This document shows, piece by piece, positions 54,522 to 63,316 of a stretch of 64,000 bases of DNA. The position numbers and the translations under genes are program-made. The stretch is from PKWO01 sp036384915 (GTDB lineage: Bacteria > Pseudomonadota > Gammaproteobacteria > Burkholderiales > Burkholderiaceae_D), in assembly GCA_036384915.1 (NCBI GenBank), contig DASVLJ010000043.1, positions 1 through 64,000 on the forward strand. Reading direction: 5' to 3'. How positions within the stretch are numbered: position 1 is the stretch's first letter; every line of letters begins with the position of its first letter. The notes below the pieces were generated by a model. The model was given only the letters and a program-made list of their open reading frames with translations, ran no database searches and had not been told where the DNA came from.

Positions 54522-55175
54522 ATGAAAAGCGATTTGAGCTTGAAGAAAGACGTGATGGAAGAATTGGCCTGGGAACCCCAGGTCAACGAAGCCCTGATCG
54601 GTGTGGAAGTCAAGAACGGCGTCGTCACCCTGAGCGGGCATCCGACCAGCTATGCCGAAAAGCTGGCGGCGGAAAAGGCGGCGTTCCGCGTGGCGGGGGT
54701 GAAGGCCGTGGCCGTGGATCTCGACGTTGAAATCCCCGGCTCGCACAAGCGCACCGACGCCGATATTGCCGGCGCGGCCAACGCCGCGTTGTGCTGGAAC
54801 AGCATCGTGCCGCGCGACGCGATCAAGATCATGGTCGAGGATGCCGTGGTCACGCTGTCGGGCGAGGTGGCGGGAGACTTCCAGCGCAGGGCAGCGGAAA
54901 ACCTGATCCGCCCCTTGCTGGGCGTCAAGGAAATACGCAATCAGATCATGGTCAAGCCCTCGGCATTTTCCAAGGACATCCAGGCGAAGATCACCGCGGC
55001 CCTGCACCGCCAAGCGCAGATCGATGCGCAGAATATTTCCATCTCCATCGAAGGCGGCAAGGTGACCTTGAAGGGCAAGGTGCATTCATGGGCGGAGCGG
55101 CAGGCGGCGGAGCATGCCGCCCTGGCCGCTCCCGGCGTGGCCCAGGTCGTGGATCACCTGGAGCTGTTGAGCTGA
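54522..55175 (+). CDS. Triple BON-domain protein
   Basis: A 217-aa protein made of three BON domains (about 5-70, 75-145, 150-217), each with the VxNGxVTLxGxV-type strand: VKNGVVTLSGHP, VEDAVVTLSGEV and IEGGKVTLKGKV. There is no signal peptide, unlike OsmY. BON domains are thought to bind phospholipid or form envelope contacts; cytosolic triple-BON proteins recur in low-oxygen and stress loci of Burkholderiales. GGAGAAGG lies 5 nt before the ATG. Confidence 0.88.
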   Translation: MKSDLSLKKDVMEELAWEPQVNEALIGVEVKNGVVTLSGHPTSYAEKLAAEKAAFRVAGVKAVAVDLDVEIPGSHKRTDADIAGAANAALCWNSIVPRDAIKIMVEDAVVTLSGEVAGDFQRRAAENLIRPLLGVKEIRNQIMVKPSAFSKDIQAKITAALHRQAQIDAQNISISIEGGKVTLKGKVHSWAERQAAEHAALAAPGVAQVVDHLELLS

Positions 55176-55291
55176 AATCTGTTGCCTGCATGAGCAATCG
55201 TTCCACGGATTGACGACTCAGGACACTAGCGTGGCGGCCGCCGGCGGCGTGACTATACTGAAATCTTCGTCGGCGGATTGGACCATCTCCC

Positions 55292-57031
55292 ATGCACATC
55301 GCCAATCCCGAGGTTGCCTCCGTCTTCAGCCAGGTGGCCGATCTGCTTGAAATCCGGGGCGACAACCCGTTCCGCATCCGCGCCTATCGCAATGCGGCCC
55401 GTACCATCAACAACCTTCCTGGCAGCATCGAGACGATGGTCGATGAGAAACGGGACCTGGAGGAGCTGCCGGGCATCGGCGCCGACCTGGCGGGGAAGAT
55501 CGCCGAGATCGTCCATACCGGCACCTGTTCGGTACGCGAAGCGTTGCGCCGGGAAATGCCCTCGACGGTGCAGGAGCTGCTGCGCGTGCCGGGCCTGGGC
55601 CCCAAGCGCGTCAGGCGGCTCTATGGCGAACGCCATATCCAGACGCTGGAACAGTTGCAGCAGGCCGCCCGTGCCGGGCAGATTGCCGACGTGCCGGGCT
55701 TCGGCAAGCGGATCGAACAGCGTATCCTGCAGGCACTTGAGGCGAGGCTGAAAAAGAAGCCGCGCATCTCCATCGCCGAAGCGGAACGGGCGGCGCAGTC
55801 GCTCATGGCTTATCTGAAGGCATACGCGGGAACGAAGCAGGTCGAAGTCGGCGGGAGTTACCGCCGCCGCCAGGAAACGGTGGGCGATCTGGACATCCTT
55901 GCCAGCGCTTCCAACCCGGCGCAGTTGATTGCCCACTTTGCGCGTTTCGACGGTGTCGCGCGCATGCAGGCGCAGGGCCGGACGCGCGCCAGCGCCGTGC
56001 TGCGCCAGGGCCTGCAGGTTGATTTGCGGGCGGTGGCCGACGTCAGTTTCGGCGCCGCCCTGCATTATTTCACGGGCTCCAAGGCGCACAACATCGCCGT
56101 GCGCATGCTGGCCCAGGAAAAGGGCTGGAAGCTCAACGAGTACGGCTTGTTTTCCGGCATGCGCCGCATCGCGGGCGAGACGGAAGAGTCGGTATTCAAG
56201 GCCCTGGGGCTGCCCTATATCGAGCCGGAGTTGCGCGAAAACCGCGGCGAAATCGCGGCGGCGAAAGCGGGCACCCTGCCGCGCTTGATCGAATTGTCCG
56301 ATCTCAAGGGCGATCTGCACGCGCATACCACGGCGAGCGACGGGCAGAACAGCCTGCGCGAGATGGCGCTCGCAGCCAGGCGCCTGGGATTTTCCTACCT
56401 TGGCATCACCGACCATGCAAGCCGCCCCGGCGCGCCGCACAGCCTCGACGCGGACGGCCTGGCGCGCCAGATGGACGAGATCGACCGGCTCAATGCCGAG
56501 TTGACGGGCATCACGCTGCTCAAGGGCATCGAGGTCGATATCGAGGAGCACGGCCGTCTCGCCCTTCCCGACGCCGTGCTCGAACGGCTGGACCTGGTGA
56601 TCGGCGCGGTGCACAGCCATTTTGCGTTGAGCAAGGAACGGCAGACGGAACGCATCATGCGCGCCATGGATCATCCCTGCTTCAGCATGCTGGCGCATCC
56701 CTCGGGCCGCTTGATTGGCGAGCGCGATGCCTATGCGGTCGATATGCCGCGCATCATCGGCCACGCGAAGCGGCGCGCCTGCCACCTCGAACTCGATGCC
56801 CAGCCGCAGCGCCTGGACTTGAACGATATCTATTGCCGGATGGCGAAAGAGGAAGGGGTGCTGCTGGGCATCGATTCCGATGCCCATGGCACAGCCGGCT
56901 TCGGCGACCTGCGCTTCGGCATCGGGCAGGCGAGGCGCGGATGGCTGGAAAAGACGGATGTGCTCAATGCGCTGCCGCTGGAGCGGCTGCGCAAGCAACT
57001 GCAAATGAAACCTGGAGGCCGCGAACCATGA
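55292..57031 (+). CDS. polX: DNA polymerase/3'-5' exonuclease PolX
   Basis: A 579-aa family X polymerase with PHP nuclease. The N-terminal 8-kDa-like helix-hairpin-helix segments are LEELPGIGADLAGKIAEI and LRVPGLGPKRVRRLYG. The palm has VGGSYRRRQETVGDLDILA (GS motif and DxD). The PHP domain (about 345-579) starts GDLHAHTTASDGQNSL and has GVLLGIDSDAH near the end. It fills gaps and trims 3' ends in base-excision repair. A TATACT -10-like hexamer lies at 55254-55259. The stop overlaps the next gene's ATG by 4 nt. Confidence 0.95.
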   Translation: MHIANPEVASVFSQVADLLEIRGDNPFRIRAYRNAARTINNLPGSIETMVDEKRDLEELPGIGADLAGKIAEIVHTGTCSVREALRREMPSTVQELLRVPGLGPKRVRRLYGERHIQTLEQLQQAARAGQIADVPGFGKRIEQRILQALEARLKKKPRISIAEAERAAQSLMAYLKAYAGTKQVEVGGSYRRRQETVGDLDILASASNPAQLIAHFARFDGVARMQAQGRTRASAVLRQGLQVDLRAVADVSFGAALHYFTGSKAHNIAVRMLAQEKGWKLNEYGLFSGMRRIAGETEESVFKALGLPYIEPELRENRGEIAAAKAGTLPRLIELSDLKGDLHAHTTASDGQNSLREMALAARRLGFSYLGITDHASRPGAPHSLDADGLARQMDEIDRLNAELTGITLLKGIEVDIEEHGRLALPDAVLERLDLVIGAVHSHFALSKERQTERIMRAMDHPCFSMLAHPSGRLIGERDAYAVDMPRIIGHAKRRACHLELDAQPQRLDLNDIYCRMAKEEGVLLGIDSDAHGTAGFGDLRFGIGQARRGWLEKTDVLNALPLERLRKQLQMKPGGREP

Positions 57032-57666
57032 TATTCGACGATCGTCGCGACGCTGCCGAAAAGCTGGCGGCGCAATTGGAACAATACCGCGGCATGCACG
57101 CGGCCGTGCTCGCCATCCCGCGCGGCGCCATCGAAATGGGAAGCGCCATCGCCCGGCATCTCGACGCCGAACTCGATGTGGCCCTGGTGCGCAAGCTGCG
57201 CTGCCCCTGGGACGAGGAATTCGCCATCGGCGCCGTCGACGAAAGCGGCTGGAGCTATATTGCGCCGCATGCGGAACCGCTGGCCATCTCGGCGCAATAC
57301 ATCGAATCGGAGAGGCAGGAGCAGCTTGCCGTGCTCAAGGCGCGCCGGGCGCGCTATACGCCGGGGCGCGGGCCGCTGGACCTGGCCGGGCGTATCGCCA
57401 TCGTCGTGGACGACGGCCTTGCCACCGGCTCGACCATGCGCGCCGCCCTGCACGCGGTGCGCGCGCGCAATCCGGCAAAGCTGGTGTGCGCGGTGCCGGT
57501 GGCGTCGGTGGAGGGGATCGAGTGCGTCCGTCCCTACGCCGACGAGGTAGTGTGCCTGAGCATGCCGGCCCATTTCGGCGCGGTGGCGCGGTTTTACCGC
57601 TCCTTCCCGCAAGTGACCGACGAGACGGCCATCAGGCTGTTGCGCGAGTCGGAACATCATGCGTAA
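57028..57666 (+). CDS. Phosphoribosyltransferase
   Basis: A 212-aa type I PRTase-fold protein. The PRPP-binding loop is IAIVVDDGLATGSTMRAAL, and AIPRGAIEMG is the N-terminal PPi-loop equivalent. This subfamily is often linked to dienelactone-hydrolase fusions or stress loci; its base substrate is unknown. Its ATG overlaps the polX stop (ATGA), with TGGAGG upstream, and the PRPP-synthetase-like gene follows 12 nt later, so enzyme and PRPP supplier are co-expressed. Confidence 0.9.
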   Translation: MIFDDRRDAAEKLAAQLEQYRGMHAAVLAIPRGAIEMGSAIARHLDAELDVALVRKLRCPWDEEFAIGAVDESGWSYIAPHAEPLAISAQYIESERQEQLAVLKARRARYTPGRGPLDLAGRIAIVVDDGLATGSTMRAALHAVRARNPAKLVCAVPVASVEGIECVRPYADEVVCLSMPAHFGAVARFYRSFPQVTDETAIRLLRESEHHA

Positions 57667-57678
57667 TCCACCCGGCCC

Positions 57679-58683
57679 ATGCCGCCGCCGGCCCACGTGA
57701 GCCCGCACCCCTTGCAACTGTTTGCCCTGAACCACAGCCGCCAGTTCGGCGAGGCGGTGGCCGAGGGCCTCGGCCTGCCGCTGGGCGCGCATGAGGAACG
57801 CGAGTTCGAAGACGGCGAGCACAAGTCGCGCCCCCTGGAGAGCGTGCGCGACAGGGACGTCTACGTCCTGCATGCGCTATACGGGCAGGCCGGGCAAAGC
57901 GCCAACGACAAGCTGTGCCGTCTGCTGTTCTTCCTCGGTGCCGTCAAAGACGCGGGCGCCGCGCGCGTCACGGCCGTGGTGCCTTACCTGGCCTATGCGC
58001 GCAAGGACAGGCGAAGCAAGCCGCGCGATCCGGTGACGACGCGCTACGTCGCCGCCATGTTCGAAGCCGTGGGAACGGACGCCATCCTGACCATGGACGT
58101 GCACAACCCGGCGGCCTATGAGAATGCCTTCCGCTGCCGCACCGAGCATCTGGAAGCGAACCCGCTCCTGGCCGAATCGATCGCGCGCGCGCTCCCGGGC
58201 AAGGCACTCACCGTGGTGGCGCCCGATGCCGGCGGCATCAAGCGCGCCGGGCAATTCCGCGAGCGCCTGGAGAAGCTGGCGGGAGCGCCGGTCGCCGCCG
58301 CCTTCGCGGAAAAGCATCGCAGCGAAGGCGTGCTGAGCGGGAGCCTGCTGGTCGGCGACGTGGCCGGCAGGCACGCCGTCATCGTGGACGATTTGATCAG
58401 CAGCGGCTCGACCCTGGTCCGCACCGCGCGCGCCTGCCGCGAACGCGGCGCATCCGGCGTATGGGCCGTGGCGACGCACGCGCCGTTTGCCGCCGATGCG
58501 CCGTCCGTGCTGGCGGATAAGGCCCTGGACCGCATCATCGTGGCCGATACCGTATCGTCACCGCGGCTGAGAGACCCGGCGATTGCCGAAAAAATCGGGG
58601 TTGTCGATAGCGCCCCCTTGTTCGCCCAGGCCATACAGCGCTTGCACGGCGGCGGCTCGATCACCGGCTTGCTGGCATTCTGA
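57679..58683 (+). CDS. Ribose-phosphate pyrophosphokinase-like protein
   Basis: A 334-aa PRPP-synthetase-family protein, divergent from housekeeping Prs. The flexible ATP loop is YLAYARKDRRSKPRDPVTTRYVA, the catalytic DxH is TMDVHN, the ribose-5-P region is VVAPDAGGIKRA and the PRPP loop is VIVDDLISSGSTL. It would make PRPP from ribose 5-phosphate and ATP, serving the adjacent PRTase. It overlaps the convergent COG2187 gene by 23 nt at the 3' ends. Confidence 0.9.
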   Translation: MPPPAHVSPHPLQLFALNHSRQFGEAVAEGLGLPLGAHEEREFEDGEHKSRPLESVRDRDVYVLHALYGQAGQSANDKLCRLLFFLGAVKDAGAARVTAVVPYLAYARKDRRSKPRDPVTTRYVAAMFEAVGTDAILTMDVHNPAAYENAFRCRTEHLEANPLLAESIARALPGKALTVVAPDAGGIKRAGQFRERLEKLAGAPVAAAFAEKHRSEGVLSGSLLVGDVAGRHAVIVDDLISSGSTLVRTARACRERGASGVWAVATHAPFAADAPSVLADKALDRIIVADTVSSPRLRDPAIAEKIGVVDSAPLFAQAIQRLHGGGSITGLLAF

Positions 58684-59692
58684 TGGCATACTGGTGGCGC
58701 TCGGCCGACGCCAGGTAGTCGAGCGCACGCCGCTGCCAATGCGGCGTGGCGCGGTAGCGCGGATCTTCAAGATGCAGGATCGCGATGCGCGCGCGGGTGA
58801 GTGCGCGGTAGGCCTGGTAAAAGTGCAGCAGGTCCGGTTCCGGCCAGTTGTCCGTCTCCGCCCGGAACCGGTCCAGCAAGGCGTGGGCAAGCCGCGCTCC
58901 GCCCAGGCATTCCATCTCCAGCGCCAGGTAGGCGATTTCGTCGGCGGGATCGATCAGGCGCAGTTCGCGCGAAAATTCCAGGCAATCGATGATGCTGACC
59001 TGGTCTTCCAGGCAGACGTGTTCCGGCCTCAGGTCGCCATGCCCCTCCAGGACTTTTCCCTGGGCGGCGCGCTCCCTGATCCAATCGGCATGGTATGCCA
59101 GGGTGGCGCGCTGCATGGCACAAAGATCGTGCACGCGGTCTTGCGGCAGGTCGTATTGCGGGCGGCGCAGCACGCGTTCGTTACAGCCTATCCCGCGGCG
59201 GAATTCGTTCAGGTAAACAGCGGGGGAGACGGCCACGCCGGGGCTGCCGCGGTAGAAATGCAGCAGCCTGTCGGCCACGCGTTCGATATCGTCTTCGCTT
59301 GCCAGCCCGTGAACGAGGGCATGATCGAGCATCTTGTAGGCGGGAAGCCGGCGCATCTTGACCAGCCAGTCCACGGCATGCGCCACGCCGGTTTCGAGTC
59401 GCAGTCCGCCCTCCGCATCCCATCCCAGCGGCACCACGTCGAGGTATACGTCTTCGGCCAGCCGGCGGTTCAGGCGCAGCTCTTCGCGGCAAAAGTGGAG
59501 GCGCTGGGGCAGGGTGCGGAAATCCAGCCGGCCGAAGCGCAACGGCTTCTTCAGCTTGTAGGCATGGTGATCGTTCAGGAAGACCCAGGACAGGTGCGTT
59601 TCGACGTCGTCCACCGGCGAAGCGGGCGGCGGATAATGCTCCGGCCGGCGCAGGAATTCCACCTTGAATTCGAGAGAAATATCGGTCCGCAT
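58661..59692 (-). CDS. COG2187 aminoglycoside phosphotransferase-like protein
   Basis: A 343-aa protein of the COG2187 type with an APH-like kinase fold. YKLKKPLRFGRLDFRTLPQR resembles the nucleotide-binding Lys region, GHGDLRPEHVCL is the Brenner catalytic motif and IIDCLEFSRELRLIDPADEI holds the metal Asp. The substrate is unknown; some relatives are fused to a P-loop kinase, absent here. It starts 12 nt after the ACP-FAAL-PlsC gene, whose stop forms part of its GAGG ribosome site, so the two are co-translated. Confidence 0.85.
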   Translation of the reverse strand: MRTDISLEFKVEFLRRPEHYPPPASPVDDVETHLSWVFLNDHHAYKLKKPLRFGRLDFRTLPQRLHFCREELRLNRRLAEDVYLDVVPLGWDAEGGLRLETGVAHAVDWLVKMRRLPAYKMLDHALVHGLASEDDIERVADRLLHFYRGSPGVAVSPAVYLNEFRRGIGCNERVLRRPQYDLPQDRVHDLCAMQRATLAYHADWIRERAAQGKVLEGHGDLRPEHVCLEDQVSIIDCLEFSRELRLIDPADEIAYLALEMECLGGARLAHALLDRFRAETDNWPEPDLLHFYQAYRALTRARIAILHLEDPRYRATPHWQRRALDYLASAERHQYAIRMPASR

Positions 59693-59703
59693 CGTGTTTT
59701 ACC

Positions 59704-62481
59704 TCAGGCATTCAATAGATGTTCGCCGCACAGCGCGGCCACCTCTTCGCGCAGCGCGTCTCTTGCCGCGAGCAGATCGCCCCAGGCGGCGCCGACCTGC
59801 CGGGCCTTGCCGACGCACAAGGCAAGCCGGCCGCGCCGAGGCAGCCAGGTTTCGTCGCGCAGCGCGGCACGCGTGCCGCGCAAGCCGGCGGCAACGACAG
59901 GGGCGCCCGCCCGCGCCGCGGCGATCAAGCCGCCGAGATGGAAGGCGCGCAGGCCCGCCGCGCGCGTGAATCCGCCTTCCGGAAACACCACCAGGCTGTC
60001 GCCGCGGCGCAGGACATCGGCCATCGCCTCCACGTCGGCATCGAGCCGGCTCATGTCGAAGCGCTCGATCCATGCGCAGCCGAGGCGGCCGAGCAGTGTG
60101 CGCAGGACGATATTGCCGGCCAGTTCGCGCTTGGCGGCGAAGGCGTAGCCGCGCCCGGGCGGCAGCATCGCATAGAGCGCGATCGCATCGAGATAGCTGG
60201 CGTGGTTGAGCAGCAGGACGTGGGGCGCGGCGGGAAGCCGGTCGAGGCCGGCTGCGTCGAGCGGCATCCCGGCGCAGGCAAAATAGAGGCGCGCGGCCTT
60301 GCGCGCCAGGCGCCTGGCGCGGCCTGCCTGCCGCTGGGCGACGATCGCCGTGCCGAAGCCCAGGGCCAGGATGGTGAACACGAGCCAGGCATAGCAACCG
60401 TACAGCACGGCCGCGCCGCGCTTTGCCCACGCCCCCGCTTGCGCCCGCCATGCCTTGAGGCGCAAGCGCGCCGCCTGCCATCGCGCCCGCTCGGGCTGCC
60501 CGCGCCATGCGCCGCTTTCGTACATGTCGCGGCAAGCCAGGCGGCGCAGTTTGCCGCTCGAGGTTTTGGGCACGGTATGCGGCGGCACCAGCACCACGTC
60601 GTCCGCGGGCGAACCGATGATATCGAGCGCGGCATGGTCGATGGCGCGGCGTAGCGCCGCCAGGCCGGCGGCATCGATGATGCGCGTCTCCGCCATCACG
60701 ACCAGTTTTTCCGTGCCCCGTGCGGGATCGGCGGCGGCGAAGGCGGCCACGCAGCCGCTGCGCACCCCGGCTATCTTGCCGACGGCCTGCTCGATGTCAT
60801 ACGGATAGAAGTTGCGCCCGCCGCGCTTGATCAAGTCCTTCACGCGGCCGGCAATGAACACTTCGCCGTCGGCCAGGTAGGCGTAATCGCCGGAATCGAG
60901 CCAGCCGTCCTTGATCAGGGCGCGCGTGGCTTCCGGATTGCGGAAGTAGCCGGCGGTTGCCGAGGGCCCGCGAAACTCCAGCCGCCCGACCTGGCGCTCC
61001 GGCACTTCCTGGCCGATCTCGTCGACGATGCGCACCTCGTGGCCCGGCAAGGGCAGGCCGCTCGATACCAGGGACAGGCGCGAGCCGGTTTCCGCCGAGG
61101 CGGGCCGGGCGGCCCTCCGTTCGGCAAACGCCGCCCCGTCGATCACGTCGATGCGCGGGCCGCGTCCGGGCGGCGGAAAGCACAAGCCGACCGAGGATTC
61201 GGCAAGGCCGTATACGGGCGTTATTGCTTCGCGCCGCAGGCCGCAGCGCGCAAAACGCGCGGCGAACGCCTCGATGGTTGCCGCGCTGACCGGTTCGGCA
61301 CCGTTGAGCAGCAGGCGCATGCCGGACAGGTCGAGCTGCGGCAACAAGGTGTCCGGCACATGTTTCAGGCAGAGTTCGTAGGCGAAATTGGGCGCGGCGG
61401 ACAAGGTGCCGCGGTAGCGCGTGATGGTTTCAAGCCATAGCGCCGGGCGGGCCAGGAAGGATGTGGGCGGCATGAGGATGAGCGGCATGCCGTGGTACAG
61501 CGAGCCCAGCCAGGCGCCGATCAAGCCCATGTCGTGATACAGGGGCAGCCAGGAGACGAAGGTGTCGGCCGGCGTCGTGTGCGATGCGGCGCCGAGCGCG
61601 CGGATGTTGGCCAGCAGGTTCGCATGCGTCAAGGCCACGCCCTTGGGATAGCCCGTGCTGCCCGAGGTGTATTGCAGCAGCGCCACGTCCTCCGTCTGCA
61701 TAATGCGATCTTCGAATGCCCGGCCCGAATGCAGCCGCTGCGGCGCGACGACCGTGTCGAGCGCGGGCAGCGAGGCCTGCATGGCATGCGCGACGGGCAG
61801 CGCCGCCTCGGCCGCGATGAATAGCGCGGCCTGGGCATTCGAGAGAATATGGACATGCCGCTTCAAATGGTCTTCGAGCTGGTCGGCGCGCAGGGGCGGG
61901 TAGATCGGCACGGGAATGCCGCCTGCCATCAGGACGCCGAAAAAACAGGCCAGGTAATCGAAACCGGTCGGCAGCATCAGCGCCACGGTCTGGCGCGGCA
62001 GCAAGCCGAGTTCGATCATGGCGGCGGCCTTCTCGCGTGCGGCGGCCAGCAGGGCGCGGTACGAAATGGCGCGCTCCTGCTCCCCTTCGCGCAGCACGAT
62101 GTGCACGCGATCCGGAACGCGCCGCGCATGCCACGCCAGCACTTCCGGCAGGGTCCGCACCGCATGCGGCAGTTCGACGCTTTGGGTGTCCCTCAAGGGC
62201 GCCGCGGGCTGCGCTTCGGCATCCGGCCGGGCGGACGATAAATAGCGCAGCAGCTCGCGCGCGGTGTTCGCGCCGGCCAGGGCATCGGCCGGCATTTGCA
62301 GGCCGAATGCCGTGCCCACGCGCTGCAGCAGCTCGGCGCGCGCCAGGCTGTCGAAGCCCAGATCGCGCTCGAAATCGCTATCGAGCTGCGCCGCGCCGTG
62401 CCCGCTCTCCGCGCCGAAACGCCGGACGACGTCGAGCAGGCGCTGCGCCTTGGCTTCCTGTGCGGAATCGGATTTCGGCAT
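59704..62481 (-). CDS. ACP - fatty acyl-AMP ligase - PlsC acyltransferase fusion
   Basis: A 925-aa three-domain enzyme. Residues 1-85 are an acyl carrier domain with the phosphopantetheine Ser45 in DLGFDSLARAEL. An AMP-binding domain of FAAL type follows (about 115-690: LLQYTSGSTGYPKGVALTHAN, PLYHDMGLIGAWL, VYGLAESSVGLCF). The C-terminus (about 720-925) is a PlsC acyltransferase with the NHASYLD motif after a membrane helix near 715. It probably adenylates a fatty acid, loads the ACP and transfers the chain to a lipid acceptor. The start at 62481 is favoured over 62514 because the predicted transcription start lies near 62506. Confidence 0.9.
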   Translation of the reverse strand: MPKSDSAQEAKAQRLLDVVRRFGAESGHGAAQLDSDFERDLGFDSLARAELLQRVGTAFGLQMPADALAGANTARELLRYLSSARPDAEAQPAAPLRDTQSVELPHAVRTLPEVLAWHARRVPDRVHIVLREGEQERAISYRALLAAAREKAAAMIELGLLPRQTVALMLPTGFDYLACFFGVLMAGGIPVPIYPPLRADQLEDHLKRHVHILSNAQAALFIAAEAALPVAHAMQASLPALDTVVAPQRLHSGRAFEDRIMQTEDVALLQYTSGSTGYPKGVALTHANLLANIRALGAASHTTPADTFVSWLPLYHDMGLIGAWLGSLYHGMPLILMPPTSFLARPALWLETITRYRGTLSAAPNFAYELCLKHVPDTLLPQLDLSGMRLLLNGAEPVSAATIEAFAARFARCGLRREAITPVYGLAESSVGLCFPPPGRGPRIDVIDGAAFAERRAARPASAETGSRLSLVSSGLPLPGHEVRIVDEIGQEVPERQVGRLEFRGPSATAGYFRNPEATRALIKDGWLDSGDYAYLADGEVFIAGRVKDLIKRGGRNFYPYDIEQAVGKIAGVRSGCVAAFAAADPARGTEKLVVMAETRIIDAAGLAALRRAIDHAALDIIGSPADDVVLVPPHTVPKTSSGKLRRLACRDMYESGAWRGQPERARWQAARLRLKAWRAQAGAWAKRGAAVLYGCYAWLVFTILALGFGTAIVAQRQAGRARRLARKAARLYFACAGMPLDAAGLDRLPAAPHVLLLNHASYLDAIALYAMLPPGRGYAFAAKRELAGNIVLRTLLGRLGCAWIERFDMSRLDADVEAMADVLRRGDSLVVFPEGGFTRAAGLRAFHLGGLIAAARAGAPVVAAGLRGTRAALRDETWLPRRGRLALCVGKARQVGAAWGDLLAARDALREEVAALCGEHLLNA

Positions 62482-62512
62482 GAACGATGGCTTGCATGGT
62501 GGGTAAACCAGC

Positions 62513-62555
62513 ATGCTAAGCGGATGGACCGGCGGCACGCCTTGTCTTATATCAA
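62513..62555 (-). promoter_or_regulatory. One-mismatch FNR-type box and -10 for the ACP-FAAL-PlsC operon
   Basis: TTGTCTTATATCAA (62542-62555) has a perfect ATCAA half-site and one mismatch in the other half. On the minus strand TAGCAT (62518-62513), 4/6 to -10, lies 23 bp away. Transcription would begin near 62506. Confidence 0.5.
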
Positions 62556-62615
62556 GCGCAGCGGCGGCGGGCGGCAAGTGGCGGGCGGCAAGCGGCGCCA
62601 TGCGCCGGCTTCGGT

Positions 62616-62657
62616 TTGACAATTGTCAATCGACGGCCCGGTTTGCCGTTGCATGAT
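62616..62657 (+). promoter_or_regulatory. Perfectly palindromic FNR-type box and -10 for the BCAM0308-like gene
   Basis: TTGACAATTGTCAA (62616-62629) is a perfect 14-bp palindrome and an exact TTGA-N6-TCAA. CATGAT (62652-62657), 4/6 to -10, follows 22 bp later, so the centre is at about -41.5. The leader to the ATG at 62713 is about 49 nt. Confidence 0.65.
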
Positions 62658-62712
62658 CGTGGAGACGGCATCGGCCGTCAGGCCCAACCCGCTTCAACCA
62701 TGGAGAGTTCAG

Positions 62713-63222
62713 ATGAACAAGCATGCATCGCCCCTCAAATCGCCATTCAAGCCGGGATCGCACAGGAAAATCTATGACGGCCCGCTGAGCGATCCCTACC
62801 AGGCGCATGCCAAGTTGTCCGAACCCTGCGTGTGCAAGGAGTGCCGCGCGATCTATCGCGAAGGGCGCTGGCAATGGGGCGCCGCCGACGCGCGTGCGGC
62901 GGAGACGACTTGTCCCGCATGCCTGCGCATCAGGGAACACCAGCCCGCGGGATACGTCACCATGGAAGGCGAATTCATGCTGCAGCACAAGGATGAGCTG
63001 CTGCAACTGATCCGGCATCTGGAACAGCGCGAAAAGGCGGAACATCCGCTGCAGCAGATCATGGGCATCGAGGAGCGGCCGCAGAAATTGCTGGTGACGA
63101 CGACCGACACGCATCTGGCCCGCGGCATAGGCAGGGCGTTGGAACAGGCGTTCCACGGGAAGAGCGAGTATTCGTTCAGCAAGGACGATCATCTGCTGCG
63201 GGTGCGGTGGCAACGGGCGTAG
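62713..63222 (+). CDS. BCAM0308-family protein
   Basis: A 169-aa cytosolic protein with two pairs of Cys (PCVCKECRAIY and TCPACLRI) that should bind zinc, then a basic region and a C-terminal alpha/beta part (KLLVTTTDTHLARGIGRALEQAF). Overall it matches the family named after B. cenocepacia BCAM0308, a gene I place in the low-oxygen-activated locus. Function is unknown; NMD3-like zinc ribbons suggest RNA or ribosome contact. The ATG at 62713 has TGGAGAG upstream. An exact FNR-type box precedes it. Confidence 0.8.
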   Translation: MNKHASPLKSPFKPGSHRKIYDGPLSDPYQAHAKLSEPCVCKECRAIYREGRWQWGAADARAAETTCPACLRIREHQPAGYVTMEGEFMLQHKDELLQLIRHLEQREKAEHPLQQIMGIEERPQKLLVTTTDTHLARGIGRALEQAFHGKSEYSFSKDDHLLRVRWQRA

Positions 63223-63316
63223 AACCCGGCCGATTCTCACCGTTCGATTTCCTTGCGGAGGCCAAGCCGCGGAGGGCGCTTGCGCTGCGGGCTGCATTTG
63301 GTCCAAAGGAGGTGCG

